NCBI GenBank assembly: GCA_034440575.1
Contig: JAOTOL010001243.1
Location: 291,501-355,500 of the forward strand
Length of the DNA stretch: 64,000 nucleotides
Direction of reading: 5' to 3'
Source of the DNA: Imbricaverruca yamaguchii
Lineage: Eukaryota > Arthropoda > Thecostraca > Neoverrucidae
Below the pieces are notes generated by a model. It was given only the letters and a program-made list of their open reading frames with translations, was not told where the DNA came from and made no database searches. Both the position numbers and the translations under genes were made by a program. Below, one piece after another: positions 49,880-61,543 of the stretch (position 1 is its first letter; each line of letters opens with the position of its first letter).

Positions 49880-50451
49880 TTCAGCTATTCCAGGACGAGG
49901 ATCTCCTGATGGCCACAGCCCTGCACCCGGGATTCATGATGACAATCATGAAGGCATGGCATGATGACATCATGACAATCATGAACCCCACCAAGGGCGA
50001 CGCCATCAGGGGCCGCATAATTAAGGATGTGAGGGAGAAGCTGGACGATGCCGAGGAGTCCGGGAGCAGAGGGGAAGGCCCGAGCAAGGAGAGCCAGGAG
50101 AACTTCTTCGGCGTTTTGGCCAACCTTTTGCCCGCTGACCCCACCCCGACACGCCGCACCGTCCACACCAGGGTGGCCAAGGAGCTCGACTCGTGGTCGT
50201 CCGGTGGGATGTCCAGGGGGTCGTGGACGAGAGCCTCCTCCCCGCGCGTTACAGGGAGATGTGTATGGGCTTGTTCAGGCGCTACAACACGGCCATCCCC
50301 ATCTCAGCCACGATGGAGACGGTGTTCTCGATGGGCCATCTTGAAGCTCAAGAGGAGCACTCTCACATCCATGAATTTTCAGAGGTTTGTGTTGCTGAAG
50401 GGTAACGCGCACCTGACTGGAAGAAGGCGTCCTTGCCTAATTTGTATATAG
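49880..50451 (+). pseudogene. hAT transposase C-terminal fragment, frameshifted
   Basis: The first frame reads MATALHPGFMM and, later, RTVHTRVAKELDSW. The frame then changes near 50195 to MVVRWDVQGVVDES, then LFRRYNTAIPISATMETVFS and MGHLEAQ. It changes back near 50380 to MNFQRFVLLKGNAHL. The ordered pattern of a DPRF-like start, IP.SATMETVFS and a closing FLKGN-like motif is that of the hAT C-terminal dimerisation region (established family knowledge). The N-terminal zinc finger and most of the catalytic core are missing. A possible GT..AG intron lies upstream, with GTAAGT near 49841 and TTCAG near 49883. An AATAAA-type signal follows at about 50490. Confidence 0.75.
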
Positions 50452-50583
50452 CTTTTTGTTTGTTTGTTTCATATATATTACTATATTAACAATAAACACT
50501 TTTAACGTTTAAGACTTCCTTTTTGGTTAAACAACTAGGTAATAATGGTATTTGATGAAATAATTGGTTACAATATTATTTAG

Positions 50584-50626
50584 AAGCTAACGTTAGGCGT
50601 CATGAGTGGACGCCTGACGTTAGCTT
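50584..50626. repeat. Hairpin, 18-bp stem with one mismatch
   Basis: AAGCTAACGTTAGGCGTC and GACGCCTGACGTTAGCTT flank a seven-base loop inside the hAT element, just downstream of the transposase fragment. Confidence 0.85.
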
Positions 50627-50840
50627 GACATCATACCGGTGGGGCCTCTGGTGATGGGTTTGTGAAAGAACACCACCAGAGCGGGCTGGGTCTGTTTAAT
50701 GCTATATTATAGTTTCTAGAGAAGGTGCAGGTGATTTATAATGGTCAAATTTGAACATTGAAACAAGCTCTCTTATGATGTGTTGTTTATTTTATTATCA
50801 AATTATTTCACCCTGTCACTTTGCCATTAAAGTTAAATGA
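50584..50840 (+). repeat. Diverged inverted copy of 52600-52830
   Basis: Shared blocks, read against the minus strand of 52600-52830, are CGTTAGGCGTCATGA, GCCTCTGGTGATGGG, TCTCTTATGATGTG and TTATTATCAAATTATTT. The matching region outside the hAT is the 3' part of an unrecognised coding relic, so a copy of that sequence is present inside the hAT as well. Confidence 0.6.
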
Positions 50841-51332
50841 AAGCAATCGGTCATCCAACATATTGTGATACAAGCGCGTCATACATCTTCTGTGTGATGT
50901 GCTGACAATTTCCAATTTCCAATGTTCTTAACTAAACGAAAATCAAGCGTGTTACATAATTATGTCGTCTTGAATAACTTCCATGAAGGTGCAACCCGGT
51001 CACTTCTGCACTGAATTCCAGATTTTTTTATTCCAAATTATCACATCGTACTGCCTTAAATGGAACATCAAATATTCTACATTGCCGAATTAATAGCCAA
51101 TGGTCTCAGATATACCGGCATGAAATCAGCTGCCTTTTGATGCCATGTTCAACTACTTTTATAGATATCTATCCCTGTCACTTTTGCACTCAATTCCAAG
51201 ATTTGTGTCTCGAATTATCACATTCTATTCCTTCAAATTTAATATCGGATGTTCTACATTACCGAATTCATTTCCAATGGTCTCAAATAAACTGGCATAA
51301 ACTCAGCTACCTTCTGGTGCCATACTCGACCA

Positions 51333-51336
<4 letters not shown>

Positions 51337-51404
<68 letters not shown>
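51337..51404. repeat. (AT)n microsatellite
   Basis: AT dinucleotides, followed by a short inverted pair around CCCTGTCATACAGGGTTATA. Confidence 0.9.
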
Positions 51405-51408
<4 letters not shown>

Positions 51409-51638
51409 CCCTGTCATACAGGGTTATATATATATATACCCTGTCATTTTGCATTCAACTCCGCAATTTATGTCTCGAATTATCACATTGTATTACTTTT
51501 AATTGTATATCAGATGTTCTACATTAGCGAATTAGTTTCCAATGGTCTCAAATACACCGCCGTAGAATCAGCTGCCTTCTGATGTCATACTCGACTACTT
51601 TTATAGATATCTAATCCTGTCACTTTTCACCCTTTAAC

Positions 51639-51752
51639 ATGAAGCTGTCCGGAATGATTAAGGTTCTGGCATGGCTCGATGCACGTCAAGCGCCGACGGT
51701 TGCTGCCCAGAGGATCCGGAGGGCCGCCAAGGGGTGGCACGAGAAAAAGTAA
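51639..51752 (+). CDS. Small conserved reading frame MKLSG..., 37 residues (uncertain)
   Basis: An uninterrupted frame runs from ATG to TAA and reads MKLSGMIKVLAWLDARQAP then TVAAQRIRRAAKGWHEKK. The broken copy at 7526-8770 preserves most residues despite many nucleotide differences, many at third positions. The first half looks like an amphipathic helix and the second half is basic. In both copies the sequence continues in a shifted frame with TKQRRLRHAKIV or its variant before a conserved TAG. The frame may therefore be the remnant of a longer protein. I do not recognise the family and cannot say whether it is expressed. Confidence 0.35.
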   Translation: MKLSGMIKVLAWLDARQAPTVAAQRIRRAAKGWHEKK

Positions 51753-51759
51753 CATAAAG

Positions 51760-52030
51760 TTCCACCCTTCAACAATACTAAGCAGCGTCGGCTCCGCCAC
51801 GCCAAAATTGTATAGGAAAAGTTAACGGTTGCAGATGCATTCTTTTTACATCCAACGCCCATAAGCGCAATATTGTTAGACAATATCGAGAAAACATGTC
51901 GGGCTCAACTGTAATAGTGGCGGAACTCATGCAAGGTACATCGCCTAGTGTTTAAAATCTGAAAGTCTGCCTGTTACTCTAGAGTTGGGCGCATTAGCAT
52001 ACAGGGAATAGTTTTCGCCCCACCATATTA
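51760..52030 (+). pseudogene. Coding relic in dispersed repeat X, copy 2
   Basis: Fragments NAHKRN, RQYRENMSGSTVIVAELM and GTSP match the relic at 8826-9040. LPVTL follows in a shifted frame and is interrupted by a stop. Frame changes differ between the copies, so both are decayed independently from a coding ancestor. Confidence 0.35.
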
Positions 52031-52605
52031 TGAATGGCGGCGTGTGACCGGGGACGGGCCAGGGGGTCGCCGGCATAGCCGTCGGCGGCCGGCCGTCAAT
52101 GGTGGGAAATGGTTCGAGATCGCAATACCTAACAATATGCGCAATATATCACTGTAATTGGCAATGAAATTGACGTCTGGTGCGAATTCATACATGCAAT
52201 TCGCACCATATTTTATAGAGACAGAGTCTCATAAATTGTAACTATATTCTTCGCGCACAGACTAATGAACATCCAGGCGCACATGTCGCGGGCGCATGTT
52301 TCAGAGTTCTTGAATGGCATCAGGAGCCTACCTGTTTTCTTTCTTTACTGGAGGTCCCCCTGATGTCCACATTAACACTGCGTCTGACGCCTAACGAAAT
52401 AAGCACTATTTATATTACTTCCTTTTTTCTTTAAATTTTCCTTTAAAAAGTTATCGCTATCGTTATCGCGCTATCGAAGTCACTGATTTGGTTATGGAAA
52501 ATTATCGAGTTATCGTTATCGAAGTCGCCGTCTCCGTAAAAGGTTATCGAGTTATTGTTATCGAAGACGGGGTCAAGTTATCGAGTGACCACCATTGCAT
52601 TTTGA

Positions 52606-53155
52606 TGACAAAAGGGCAGGGTAAAATAATTTGATAATAAAACGAACTACACATCATAAGAGAACTTGTTTAAATCTCGTTCAATTTCGACTATTGGAAA
52701 TTACTTGCACCTCCTGTAGAAACGAGAATATGTCATTAACCGCAACAAGCACGCACTGATGTTCATTCAGAACCCCATCACCAGAGGCACCACCAGCATT
52801 ATGTCCGTTCATGACTCCTAACGTGTCTGCGAAAGCTAACTCTGGAAATGACGATATAAAAACATAATCATGCATCATGTCTTAGCTCTGTCAAGAACTG
52901 CCTGATAATTGTGCTTAGAATGCAATTTTCCATCAGTTCTATGCGATTATCATGATAATGCCATGTATGATACAATCGTGAGAAAATATTTCCATTTACG
53001 GCCCGCCAGGTAAATATGTCGTTAAAGGCATGCATAAAGCTATCAAACCATGAGCACATCCTGGAGATGTCTTCTCGCAAATCGGCCACTTCGAGCGGCA
53101 TGGTCGAAATTAAGTGATGGATTATCAGGGGAATTGTGGAATCCAAAGGGCTCAA
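52606..53155 (-). pseudogene. Unrecognised coding relic
   Basis: On the minus strand, 53155-52868 reads STIPLIIHHLISTMPLEV, then DLREDISRMCSWFDSFMHAF and FTWRAVNGNIFSRLYHTW, ending after ELRHDA. The following frame (52878-52681) gives HDYVFISSFPELAFADTLGV and LNEHQCVLVAVNDIFSFLQ. The two overlap by a frame change at about 52870, suggesting one broken protein. The apparent start near 53155 is a TTG, so the true start is unknown. A diverged copy of the 3' part lies at 50584-50840, so this is a repeated sequence. No family was recognised. Confidence 0.4.
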
Positions 53156-53318
53156 AGGTACAGCTCAAAACAACTACCTCAGTTGGTCAGTCGGTACTGA
53201 TAAAGACGGTAAATATGCGTCATCTACCACCCCTCTATTCTTTTTGTGCCTTTTTGGAATCGATTTGGACATCTCATTTGTGATTATTGTGTGTTTTTTT
53301 CGGGGAGGGGTGGTGGGC

Positions 53319-53751
53319 CCAAGTAAGTGCTGCTTTGTCCCTCACGGCATTCGTGTAGCCATGCACACGGTCCATGTCTGTATTTTTCGCGAGTTGCATT
53401 TGAAAAACAGATTTTATGCTTCCTCCGGGGGCATTTTGAATCATGTTATCTAGCCAGGCTTTAGAAGGGGACTGCAGTTTACTCTAACTGCTCGACAGTA
53501 CATTAATAATTATGTGAATGTTGGCACTTAGCAGCTGCAGTTCCTTTGGATCCTTTTGGATCTGCTCCTGGGACCGCTGTTCGTCCAAGTCACGTCAACA
53601 AGGTTAGGTCCTTTCTTTAGATGAAAACACAGCGTTGATGCTAGAACTGAAAATTTAACGCGTCCACTGGAACCTTCCGCGTATCATGGCCACCGCAACT
53701 TGGGTGCATGGCTACACGAATGCCGTGAGGGACAAAGCAGCACTTACTTGG
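53319..53751. repeat. Perfect 48-bp inverted repeat around a 337-bp spacer
   Basis: The arm at 53319-53366 (from CCAAGTAAGTGCTGC to AGCCATGCAC) is the exact reverse complement of 53704-53751. The arms read SKCCFVPHGIRVAMH in one frame. Perfect identity suggests recent origin or gene conversion between the arms. Confidence 0.85.
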
Positions 53752-53865
53752 ACACATGGCGTTGAGGCTGGCATATGCACGACATAATATGCTAGTGCAT
53801 TCCAATTTTGTATGCAGACACCCTAACAATGTAGTGGTACTTCTTCCGTGATCCAACCACTTCAA

Positions 53866-54378
<513 letters not shown>

Positions 54379-57300
54379 TGTCTGTCTATTTGTGTGTGTG
54401 TGTCCATGCAAATATACACAATGGACGATCACATTCGCCGTCAAGAAACTGATGTCATTATCTTATTATATTCAGTAAATTAAAATGTCTGGATATTAGT
54501 TAGGATGCATTAAGAGAATCAACATCGTAAGATGTTGCCATAAGCAGGTTTGGATGTGAGATTATAATCTTTGGTCAGATGGTGCTGGCCATGAGACTGG
54601 CCATGCATCCTTCAACGAACTTCTGAACCAATGGACTGCATGCCTTCAGGAGTACAAAAAATAGTGCCCAGCTTACTCATCAATGTGAATGTTGATTCAC
54701 AGATCGTTCTCGATCTACTGGCTATCATGAGCGCAGAGCTGAGACGCCACAATTAATGGCATCGATCGAAATCATACGTCACAGCACAGCGATGTCTGAT
54801 TACGAAGAATTTGCTCTAAAACTAGCACACAGGTAATTCTTGATGTGCAATACGAGGTAATATATTCGTTAAGCTCAGGAGGAGTTGGGCATAATGATGG
54901 AGTGTGTAAAAAATGATTGCCATCCTAACATAAGGTGGCCAACTTCAGGTGTCCATCCCCGTAACCTTTCGGGGTCACGTCTCAATTGCTCTTCCGATGA
55001 TGACTAGGAGGTTCAGATCCACCGTGGCCGATTTTCAAGGCATCTTCCCGAAAAGCCCCCAAAGATTCAATATGATTTGATATTCTAAGTGGTATCTAAG
55101 TTGTCTGCGCCCAGAGTATATTCCAGACAATCCATTTGAAATAATCTACCTTTCATGAACACCCTTCCTGGTGTCTGCGCACATAATGACCATGTCGCTG
55201 AGAACTAAATCCGCCTAAATTTTCGGGCAGATCAAAAGCTCGGCCTGATATTTCCGAGACTTCAAAATTATTCCGAATGCGGAGATGAATATGTTGCGAG
55301 CAATGTTGGATTCAATCCCAAACGTTGGCGTTGGATATATTCACTTTTTGTGAGGACTCACTTGTGAGCCGGAATAGTACTGTGGTATTGTAGCGGCAGC
55401 TCCCGTCACTCCCCATTTCCCAGCTACTTCTGAAAGTCTCGGGTAAGCGAGGGACTGGGGTACGAAATGTTGGTTATTGAAAGATTGCGCATTGAGAATC
55501 GAAAATGAAGTTTGTTTTTTCAAGACATATTTTTGCTCATTTATTGAAACAACATTGCTCGGATAAGATAGTGAAACATATATCCTTGATGAAAACTGCT
55601 GCAAATAATTAGGGTGTGTAACGCCCTCCAGTCTGACGACTGGGGAATCTGTTGCCCACATCCACCTTCGCTCCCATCGCGGAGCCCGTGTGAATTTCAT
55701 GTATTCGTCCGTTTGCCTTCTCGCATGTTCGTAATATGTAGCATACTCAGAGTGAACTGCTTAGGTGCAACACATCCTGGTCAGTTCACTCCCAAATGCT
55801 ACAAGGCCAAATGAGATCAGATGGAATGAAATGGAATTTGTATGACTCTAAGCCACTCGGCGGTGCACAGGCTGCAGCGCCACCACAAAAACATTCAATG
55901 CGTGGTCGAGTCACAAGTGCCGGCACCCGATTATTCAGGACTTTCAGCTTACTTTCCATAGAGGGTTGCTGGGAGACCATAGAATAGCGTTGGGTGATGT
56001 TGGTCTCGTGTCGTCGTACGCAGCACGCTGAGTGTTTTCTCGCGGCTCCGTCTTAATTATGTGGAAATGGCTGGTGTGATGGCAGCCATTGCTCGGTTGG
56101 GAGGAGTGGCGAAATGCGCACGGCAGGCGAAGATCACCTCCAAATTGTTCCGGGAGATCAATCAACCTGAAAAGATGGGTTGCCTACTTTGCTACTCCAC
56201 ACCCTTCGGGTAGTTTTGGGTACATTGAAACAATGCTTGGTGAAATCCGTTTCGAATATAGACACAAAGACGCAAATGTAGGGTGGAGTGGGTCAAGTAT
56301 TGCAAGGCATGAACATATTGCCAATCGTCGAAGTTCAACGATGAGCTGGTTTCAAACCGGCTGAGAAGTGTTTATATTTCAAACTGGTGTTTCGCGCGAT
56401 GTATATGCCAATGCATCACCAAAGAAAGCGTTGGCTGCTATATTGTGGCCTGTTGGTGACTAACTGTAAAACTACACGAACCATTGGTGAGCCAATATGG
56501 GGAAGGGCGACGCCCAAGCTATTTACTCCCGTGTATGTGTAACAAAAGTTCATTGGAGCGACCGAGCTCCATCCGACCGTTTCGAGTTTGAAACTTCATA
56601 ACCATTTTAACGATTGAAGTCCTAATTAATTATCCGAGCATTAAAATTGTTGCTTCAGGTTGACTCTTAGCAACTTCCTCACCATGTCTTTAAAGCTGGT
56701 CCAGCTTTCTTCAGAGAAGAGGTTTCATGGCGAGCCTTAATCGGTGCTGACTGGGCCGACATCGGCATAGGGCCAGTCGTTGCCGGGTCGTTGGCTGTGT
56801 GGTTAGGTCCTGCCACGTGACATACGTGTCCTGGGGCCGATGAGCCGACCGTCTACAGGATAGTGCTGTAGGAATTGCGGTGCTGAATGGTTGTGTGGCG
56901 CAAATGGAGCAGAAGAGCCGCGAGCCTGAAATAAACGTCAGGCACCGTGCAGCTTATGCTGCTCGGGGACATTTCGACATAGTGCATTCGGTGATAAGAT
57001 GTATGCACAGTATTTGGCAAAAAAAAACTAAGTTTCAACAAATTTGTAGCCAATTTGTACTGAAGCGAGTTGGCATTCCAGGCGACCATGCAGACATTGC
57101 ATACACTGCTTATAAAATTCGGCTCCTCTATCGGCTATGGTGCATGCGTATCAAATTGCAATGCACTGTGGGGCGCCCATTCATTTATTTCCTAAATGCC
57201 TGCACTTACATCGATACTGAACACAATACCGCCATGTCTAGGCAGGCTACCAAGGGAGCCTAGTAGTGGTATGTTCGCAGGTGTTCTGACCGCAGTGGTT

Positions 57301-57439
57301 CTCGATCTCGTGCCTACAGACCTGAAGCAATGTAACCAGTTTGCCTGGAGCGGCATTACAACTCCATGTATTCCAGAGCCCTTAATGGCACGTTTTGCTG
57401 CCATATACTGCACCATGAAGGTGATCATGATATATTGGT
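54379..57439. other. Unannotated stretch of about 3 kb
   Basis: No gene, RNA or array was recognised. Open frames up to about 127 residues (for example 56880-57263) have no motif and compete with opposite-strand frames. Confidence 0.4.
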
Positions 57440-57477
57440 GCTGAGTACATGCACCATTCATGGTGCATGTACTCAGC
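57440..57477. repeat. Perfect hairpin, 18-bp stem, 2-base loop
   Basis: GCTGAGTACATGCACCAT and ATGGTGCATGTACTCAGC are separated only by TC. With almost no loop this would extrude as a tight cruciform, or it may mark a recent inverted duplication. Confidence 0.95.
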
Positions 57478-58229
57478 CAACCTTAGCCAACGAACATCTC
57501 CAGATGTTCCAATTGCAACAGCTTCATGGCATTCCAGCTAACGTATGGCTCCAGCCTCTTTACTCTCACACACCATTACCAAGTCGCATCTGGCAGCATC
57601 GTAGTGGTTCTGGACTGCCGAAATGTTCTGAGAAGCTGCTTCGTGTCGGCGTCTACGGAAAGTGGGAGGTCGTCCACGCTGTCAGTGCTGATGGGCAGTA
57701 ACATCCATCGTGCGGCAGTCGGTATCCGTTGGCATGTCACTTCGCACGCCTCTCAGGGCTGCATATAACATTGTTATTGACGTTTTCGCTGACGTCACAT
57801 GACATATTGTGATAGCGTGAAAACGTCCGGCCGCCAGTGCATATTTATAGCGAGGACGCGATAACACGGCACGTCCACACGTCACTGCCTTTCATCCATT
57901 CATTTGCATGCGATCAAAACAAGCAGAAGCCGTGGATCGTTAGCTGGAAATGTTGACGTGCCGCCGTTCAATGGGTCCAGAGAACAGGCCTTCGGCTGGT
58001 GCCATTCTTCGGGTCCCTCATGTGGAAGGGCAATTTTGTACGTGAATGGGGCCGTTCCCGGACTAAAGATAGTACTTAACAGCAGTATAACAGAGCTGAT
58101 CACAGCAGAAGGCAGTTATAACACTCGTAGTGCGAGGAGTCAGTTTCAAACCGCGAAGAATTCTTTTCAGAGAACTTCTAAACCAATCAGGAAATTTCCT
58201 TTCAAGTTGGCATTCCTTCCTGAGATTAA
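57478..58229. other. Unannotated stretch
   Basis: Nothing supported. Confidence 0.35.
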
Positions 58230-58385
58230 CCCGCGTCGTCTTTCCGGTTAGACCCTCAAACCCCGTCTCGGGGAGGGGGTCATAAAAACCAAGACGGGGA
58301 AAGAAGTGGAGGGTCCTAACTTCCAAGTTAAGCTCTTCACGGAAGCGAGTGGGATACCATCGGAAAGCCGTCGATGAATGAAAGC
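58230..58385 (-). mobile_element. Partial copy of the TTAA element (copy D)
   Basis: TTAA at 58226-58229 is followed by CCCGCGTCGTCTTTCCGG, CCCCGTCTCGGGG and, further in, GATACCATCGGAAAGC. The body beyond about 58385 does not match copies A or B, so it is truncated. Confidence 0.65.
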
Positions 58386-58660
58386 AATGTCTTTATTTGT
58401 TACTTTTGGATAAATTCGAAAACAAAATGTCGGTATTTCAGATAAATCGAGCTGTCAAACACACCTTATTTGGCATATTAAGATAATTTAGGTAGTGCAA
58501 TGCGGAAAGGCGAGGGACCATACCGACAGGAAAACATATGAGTCGATCTGTATTAGGGATAGGAAGCCAGCTCTGAACAACAATGCTGCGTTGTGGTTTT
58601 GTTGTGATCATGTGACGACGCAGATTTGTAAATGGCGGTGTAGTGTATTCAAGCCACATG

Positions 58661-58694
58661 CCATGTTTATAGGATCTTCATTCTATAAACATGG
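58661..58694. repeat. Perfect hairpin, 12-bp stem
   Basis: CCATGTTTATAG and CTATAAACATGG flank a ten-base loop. Confidence 0.9.
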
Positions 58695-59445
58695 ACATGC
58701 AGCAGAACCTCATTAGTTTCGTTTACCGGATGCGTGGTGCCAGACAAAATTAAACACATGTGTTGAAGGTTAATTTTTAAATTGTGTGATTATGATGAAG
58801 TGTCATGCAAGATAGTTTAATCCCTCGAAAATATAGGATGTTTTGACAATATGTTTTACACTTCGAAGGAGAATATCATATTCAGCTTAACTGTGATGTA
58901 TCATCAAGCTTCGTGCAGCTGCTCTGAAACTCATAATATAGTTCTTGTCTGATTAAGAAATAAAGCTAACTAGCGACTAACTTAACTGGTCGGTGTGGGG
59001 GCTACCTAGCTTACTGCAATCAACACTCACTTGCTCTGCACAGACATTGGGCAAAGCAACTATCCTTCTTACATAGACTAGGCCTACAGAACTTCTGCAA
59101 TTGGGAATACCCGAGGGAGCTACTCATTGTAATTTATCAAGACACGAAAGTTGTCCGCGAACTAGCGGGAACTGCGCTACATAAACAGATTGCATACCTG
59201 GATGTATTAGACACTTAATCTAGTTGTACTCTGACCTTATACTCTTGATTTTGACCTTGTATTCCTTGACCTTAATCTGTATTAAGATCTGTACTTCGGC
59301 TTGCATCGTCAAGCCCTCAATGTATTTATGATGTATTCGCGATCTTGGTTCGTTGAAGGCTTGACGAGACATGCTGAAGTACAGACCTTTCGAAACATGT
59401 ATCTTCATAATCCAGTGAAGTCAGAGAATCGTAAAAAACCTAGTT
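58695..59445. other. Unannotated stretch
   Basis: Nothing supported. Confidence 0.35.
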
Positions 59446-60162
59446 TAAAGGACTGTTCACACCTAGCGTAATCTCGACGCACTGGCGGAATCGGCGCAAA
59501 GCTAGCATGGGGCCCAATGAGTCTGCCGATTCTGCCATTGCGCCGGCATTACGTCAGCTGTCCGCCGAGTCCTACAAAACGCTAGCGATTTCCGAGCGGA
59601 CAAAGTTGGGTTTTCTCAACTTTTCCGCTCGGCGCACCAGCGTCCTTGACGCAAAGTCGCCATATTGCTGATCTTCGGCGGATTGGGGCCACATCGGCTG
59701 CGGTTTTCTCAAGTTGTAGATTGCAGCATGTCTCTCTCGGAAGATGCAAGCAGACCAAGAACAGGTGAGGGGAAGGGATGGCAGGTAGGTATTTACCTAC
59801 TTTGCGTTCAAAAGTTTTCGATACTGGAAATGGGTATGATATAACCAAGATACAACCAAGGGTTATATGTAAGTAGAACACTGATAATACATTTTTGAAG
59901 ACACCTTTAACTTAGGTATGACACAACTCATGTTTTAAGCAATTTCAAAATCTAAACAGCTGATTCTGTTCTCAAACAGTTGATTCCGTTGTCAAACAGC
60001 TGATATGTCAGCTGATCGCTGGCGTACTCACGTCCAGGCGATGTCGCTGCACTGGTCTGCCAACGCGTCGAAATTACGCCCAGTGCGCCGGGATTACGCC
60101 TAATCCGTCATTGCGCTGACTTTTTTTGCGTCGAGATTACGCTAGGTGTGAACAGTCCTTTA
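59446..60162. mobile_element. 717-bp MITE with perfect 36-bp inverted ends
   Basis: The end TAAAGGACTGTTCACACC continues as TAGCGTAATCTCGACGCA at 59446-59481. It is exactly repeated in reverse complement at 60127-60162. The outermost TA on each side fits a TA target. Subterminal GGCGGAATCGGCG and CGCCGG words recur inside. No transposase frame is present. Perfect ends imply recent activity or recent insertion. Confidence 0.9.
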
Positions 60163-60698
60163 CTCCCACAAAAGAAAGAGCAAACTATCCCCTACCTACA
60201 GAAGCTAAGCTAAGTGAAACTAAGCTTGCAGTTATCTTGTTGAGCCTAGGTCCCTACCAGCTACGAACTCAAACTAATCAATATACAACTCCTTTGCTTG
60301 CACATGCGCGGTAAATTCGGCATTCTCATAGGAACTGTTTGGTTGTGCTTGGCTCTACTCCATATAAAGATTACTATCCAAAACAAACACTAATATAATC
60401 CAAATAAGGCCCAGGTAAACAATACAATGGACATGTTTCATGTCGGGACAAACCGTATTTTATCAAGTTTCACTTGTGGTCTTTAATTCTAAACACGATG
60501 GTTGCATTCATTTATTTTGAAAAAGTTCTTAAACCACTGAAATAATTTTAAAATAACTTCAGAATGTCTCGCTTTGTGATTGGTCAAAATACGTGTTACG
60601 TCACGATTGTTGTCGGTAGCGAGGGTTGACTGCCGGGTGTTCCATTTTGCGCATAGAACGCCGCCGAGTTCGAACTGATTGTCACTGTTTTAGCTTAA
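60163..60698. other. Unannotated stretch
   Basis: Nothing supported. Confidence 0.35.
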
Positions 60699-60920
60699 AT
60701 GGCATCCCACTGTCAGGTGACGATGGGTCGCAGAAAACGCCGCTATTATAATTTCTTTTTGCCAAGATGTAAAAATATAACTTTTAGTAAGCTAGACACG
60801 ATATTCATCGGCCTTCCGTGTTTAGACAAAATGAGGAAGCTGTGGAGCAATGCTGCGCGCCGAGATGGTCCTCTAATCCCCGTGGTATTGTACAAAAGAC
60901 ACTTGCCTAAAGCCTCTTGA
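60699..60920 (+). pseudogene. Degenerate THAP-domain-like fragment
   Basis: A 73-codon frame starts MASHCQVTMGRRKRR and has FLPRCKN, TIFIGLP, KMRKLWSNAARRD and LYKRHLP in order. This follows the THAP zinc-finger layout of VP.CKN, a hydrophobic-P block, an invariant Trp followed by AARRD, and a final C..HF. The second cysteine, the Trp and the final His are present. The first and third cysteines have been replaced, so zinc binding would be lost. THAP fingers occur in P-type and Kolobok-type transposases and in host regulators, so it may be transposon-derived. No matching downstream exon was found. Confidence 0.45.
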
Positions 60921-61206
60921 TTTTCTTACCTGAAGTTATATTCCATTAGGTGCATGTAATTCATCTCCCTGATGCCTATCTTTGACCTGGTGCATTCGAG
61001 TGTAGTTTTTTTCTTCTTCTGAGGCTGGTGTGCTTCGTCAAGCGGTTTGTCACGCTTTGCAGTCTGGCTCTACATCCAAGTATGATTGATCATACAATCC
61101 CACACCTGTGGAGAGTGTCATGTCTTCCTACACCTATATAATGTATTGCATTAACAGCTACACCAGCACAATTTACATCTTGCAATAAAGACCATTAAAA
61201 TTCCCG
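60921..61206. other. Unannotated stretch
   Basis: Nothing supported. Confidence 0.3.
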
Positions 61207-61415
61207 GATGAAAAGTCGTGAAAATATATCCCCCATGGTGACGTCACTTTTGGGAATTTTTTTTGGGGGGTGGACCCGGACTCTACTCGTCGAACGCTTT
61301 CCGATGACACCTCTCGTTTTCGTGTGATATTTAGTTTTGATTTTAGAGGGGGGTCTTCAACCGCCCCGCCCCCACGAGAAGGGGTGGGAGGATTTGACCG
61401 GAAAGACGGCGCGGG
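61207..61415 (+). mobile_element. Partial copy of the TTAA element (copy E)
   Basis: It has GTGACGTCACTTTTGGGA, GCTTTCCGATGACACCTCTC, TTTTAGAGGGGGGTCTT and the end GAAAGACGGCGCGGG followed by TTAA (61416-61419). It has the orientation of copy B and lacks the left part. Confidence 0.7.
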
Positions 61416-61543
61416 TTAACGTGGGACCACTGGCGGATTAGTGTGGCCACAGGGTCCATGTCCCAACATACCCATCCTGTCATACCCAAGAGGCCGATTC
61501 GTGCGGACAGTTTGCACTAAAATGTTTTTTTTTTAATCGAAAT

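Larger units (their letters stand above)
50930..52396 (+). repeat. Dispersed repeat family X, copy 2, inside the hAT element
   Basis: Matches 7236-7580 plus 8712-9402 but lacks the 1.13-kb insertion of copy 1. It carries three tandem copies of an internal ~180-bp unit (about 50996, 51179 and 51441), where copy 1 has one. The middle unit is expanded by an (AT)n run. Confidence 0.85.
49568..52605 (+). mobile_element. hAT element with 8-bp target duplication, defective
   Basis: The element body is 49576-52597. It starts CAATGGAGGGCG and its other end, read inwards on the minus strand, starts CAATGGTGGTCAC. The flanks are CATTTCGA (49568-49575) and CATTTTGA (52598-52605), a 7/8 match at the length used by hAT transposases. 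Both subterminal zones (about 49590-49740 and 52440-52590) are full of GTTATCGATAAC-type words in inverted arrangement. Inside are a broken hAT transposase fragment and unrelated cargo. Confidence 0.85.
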
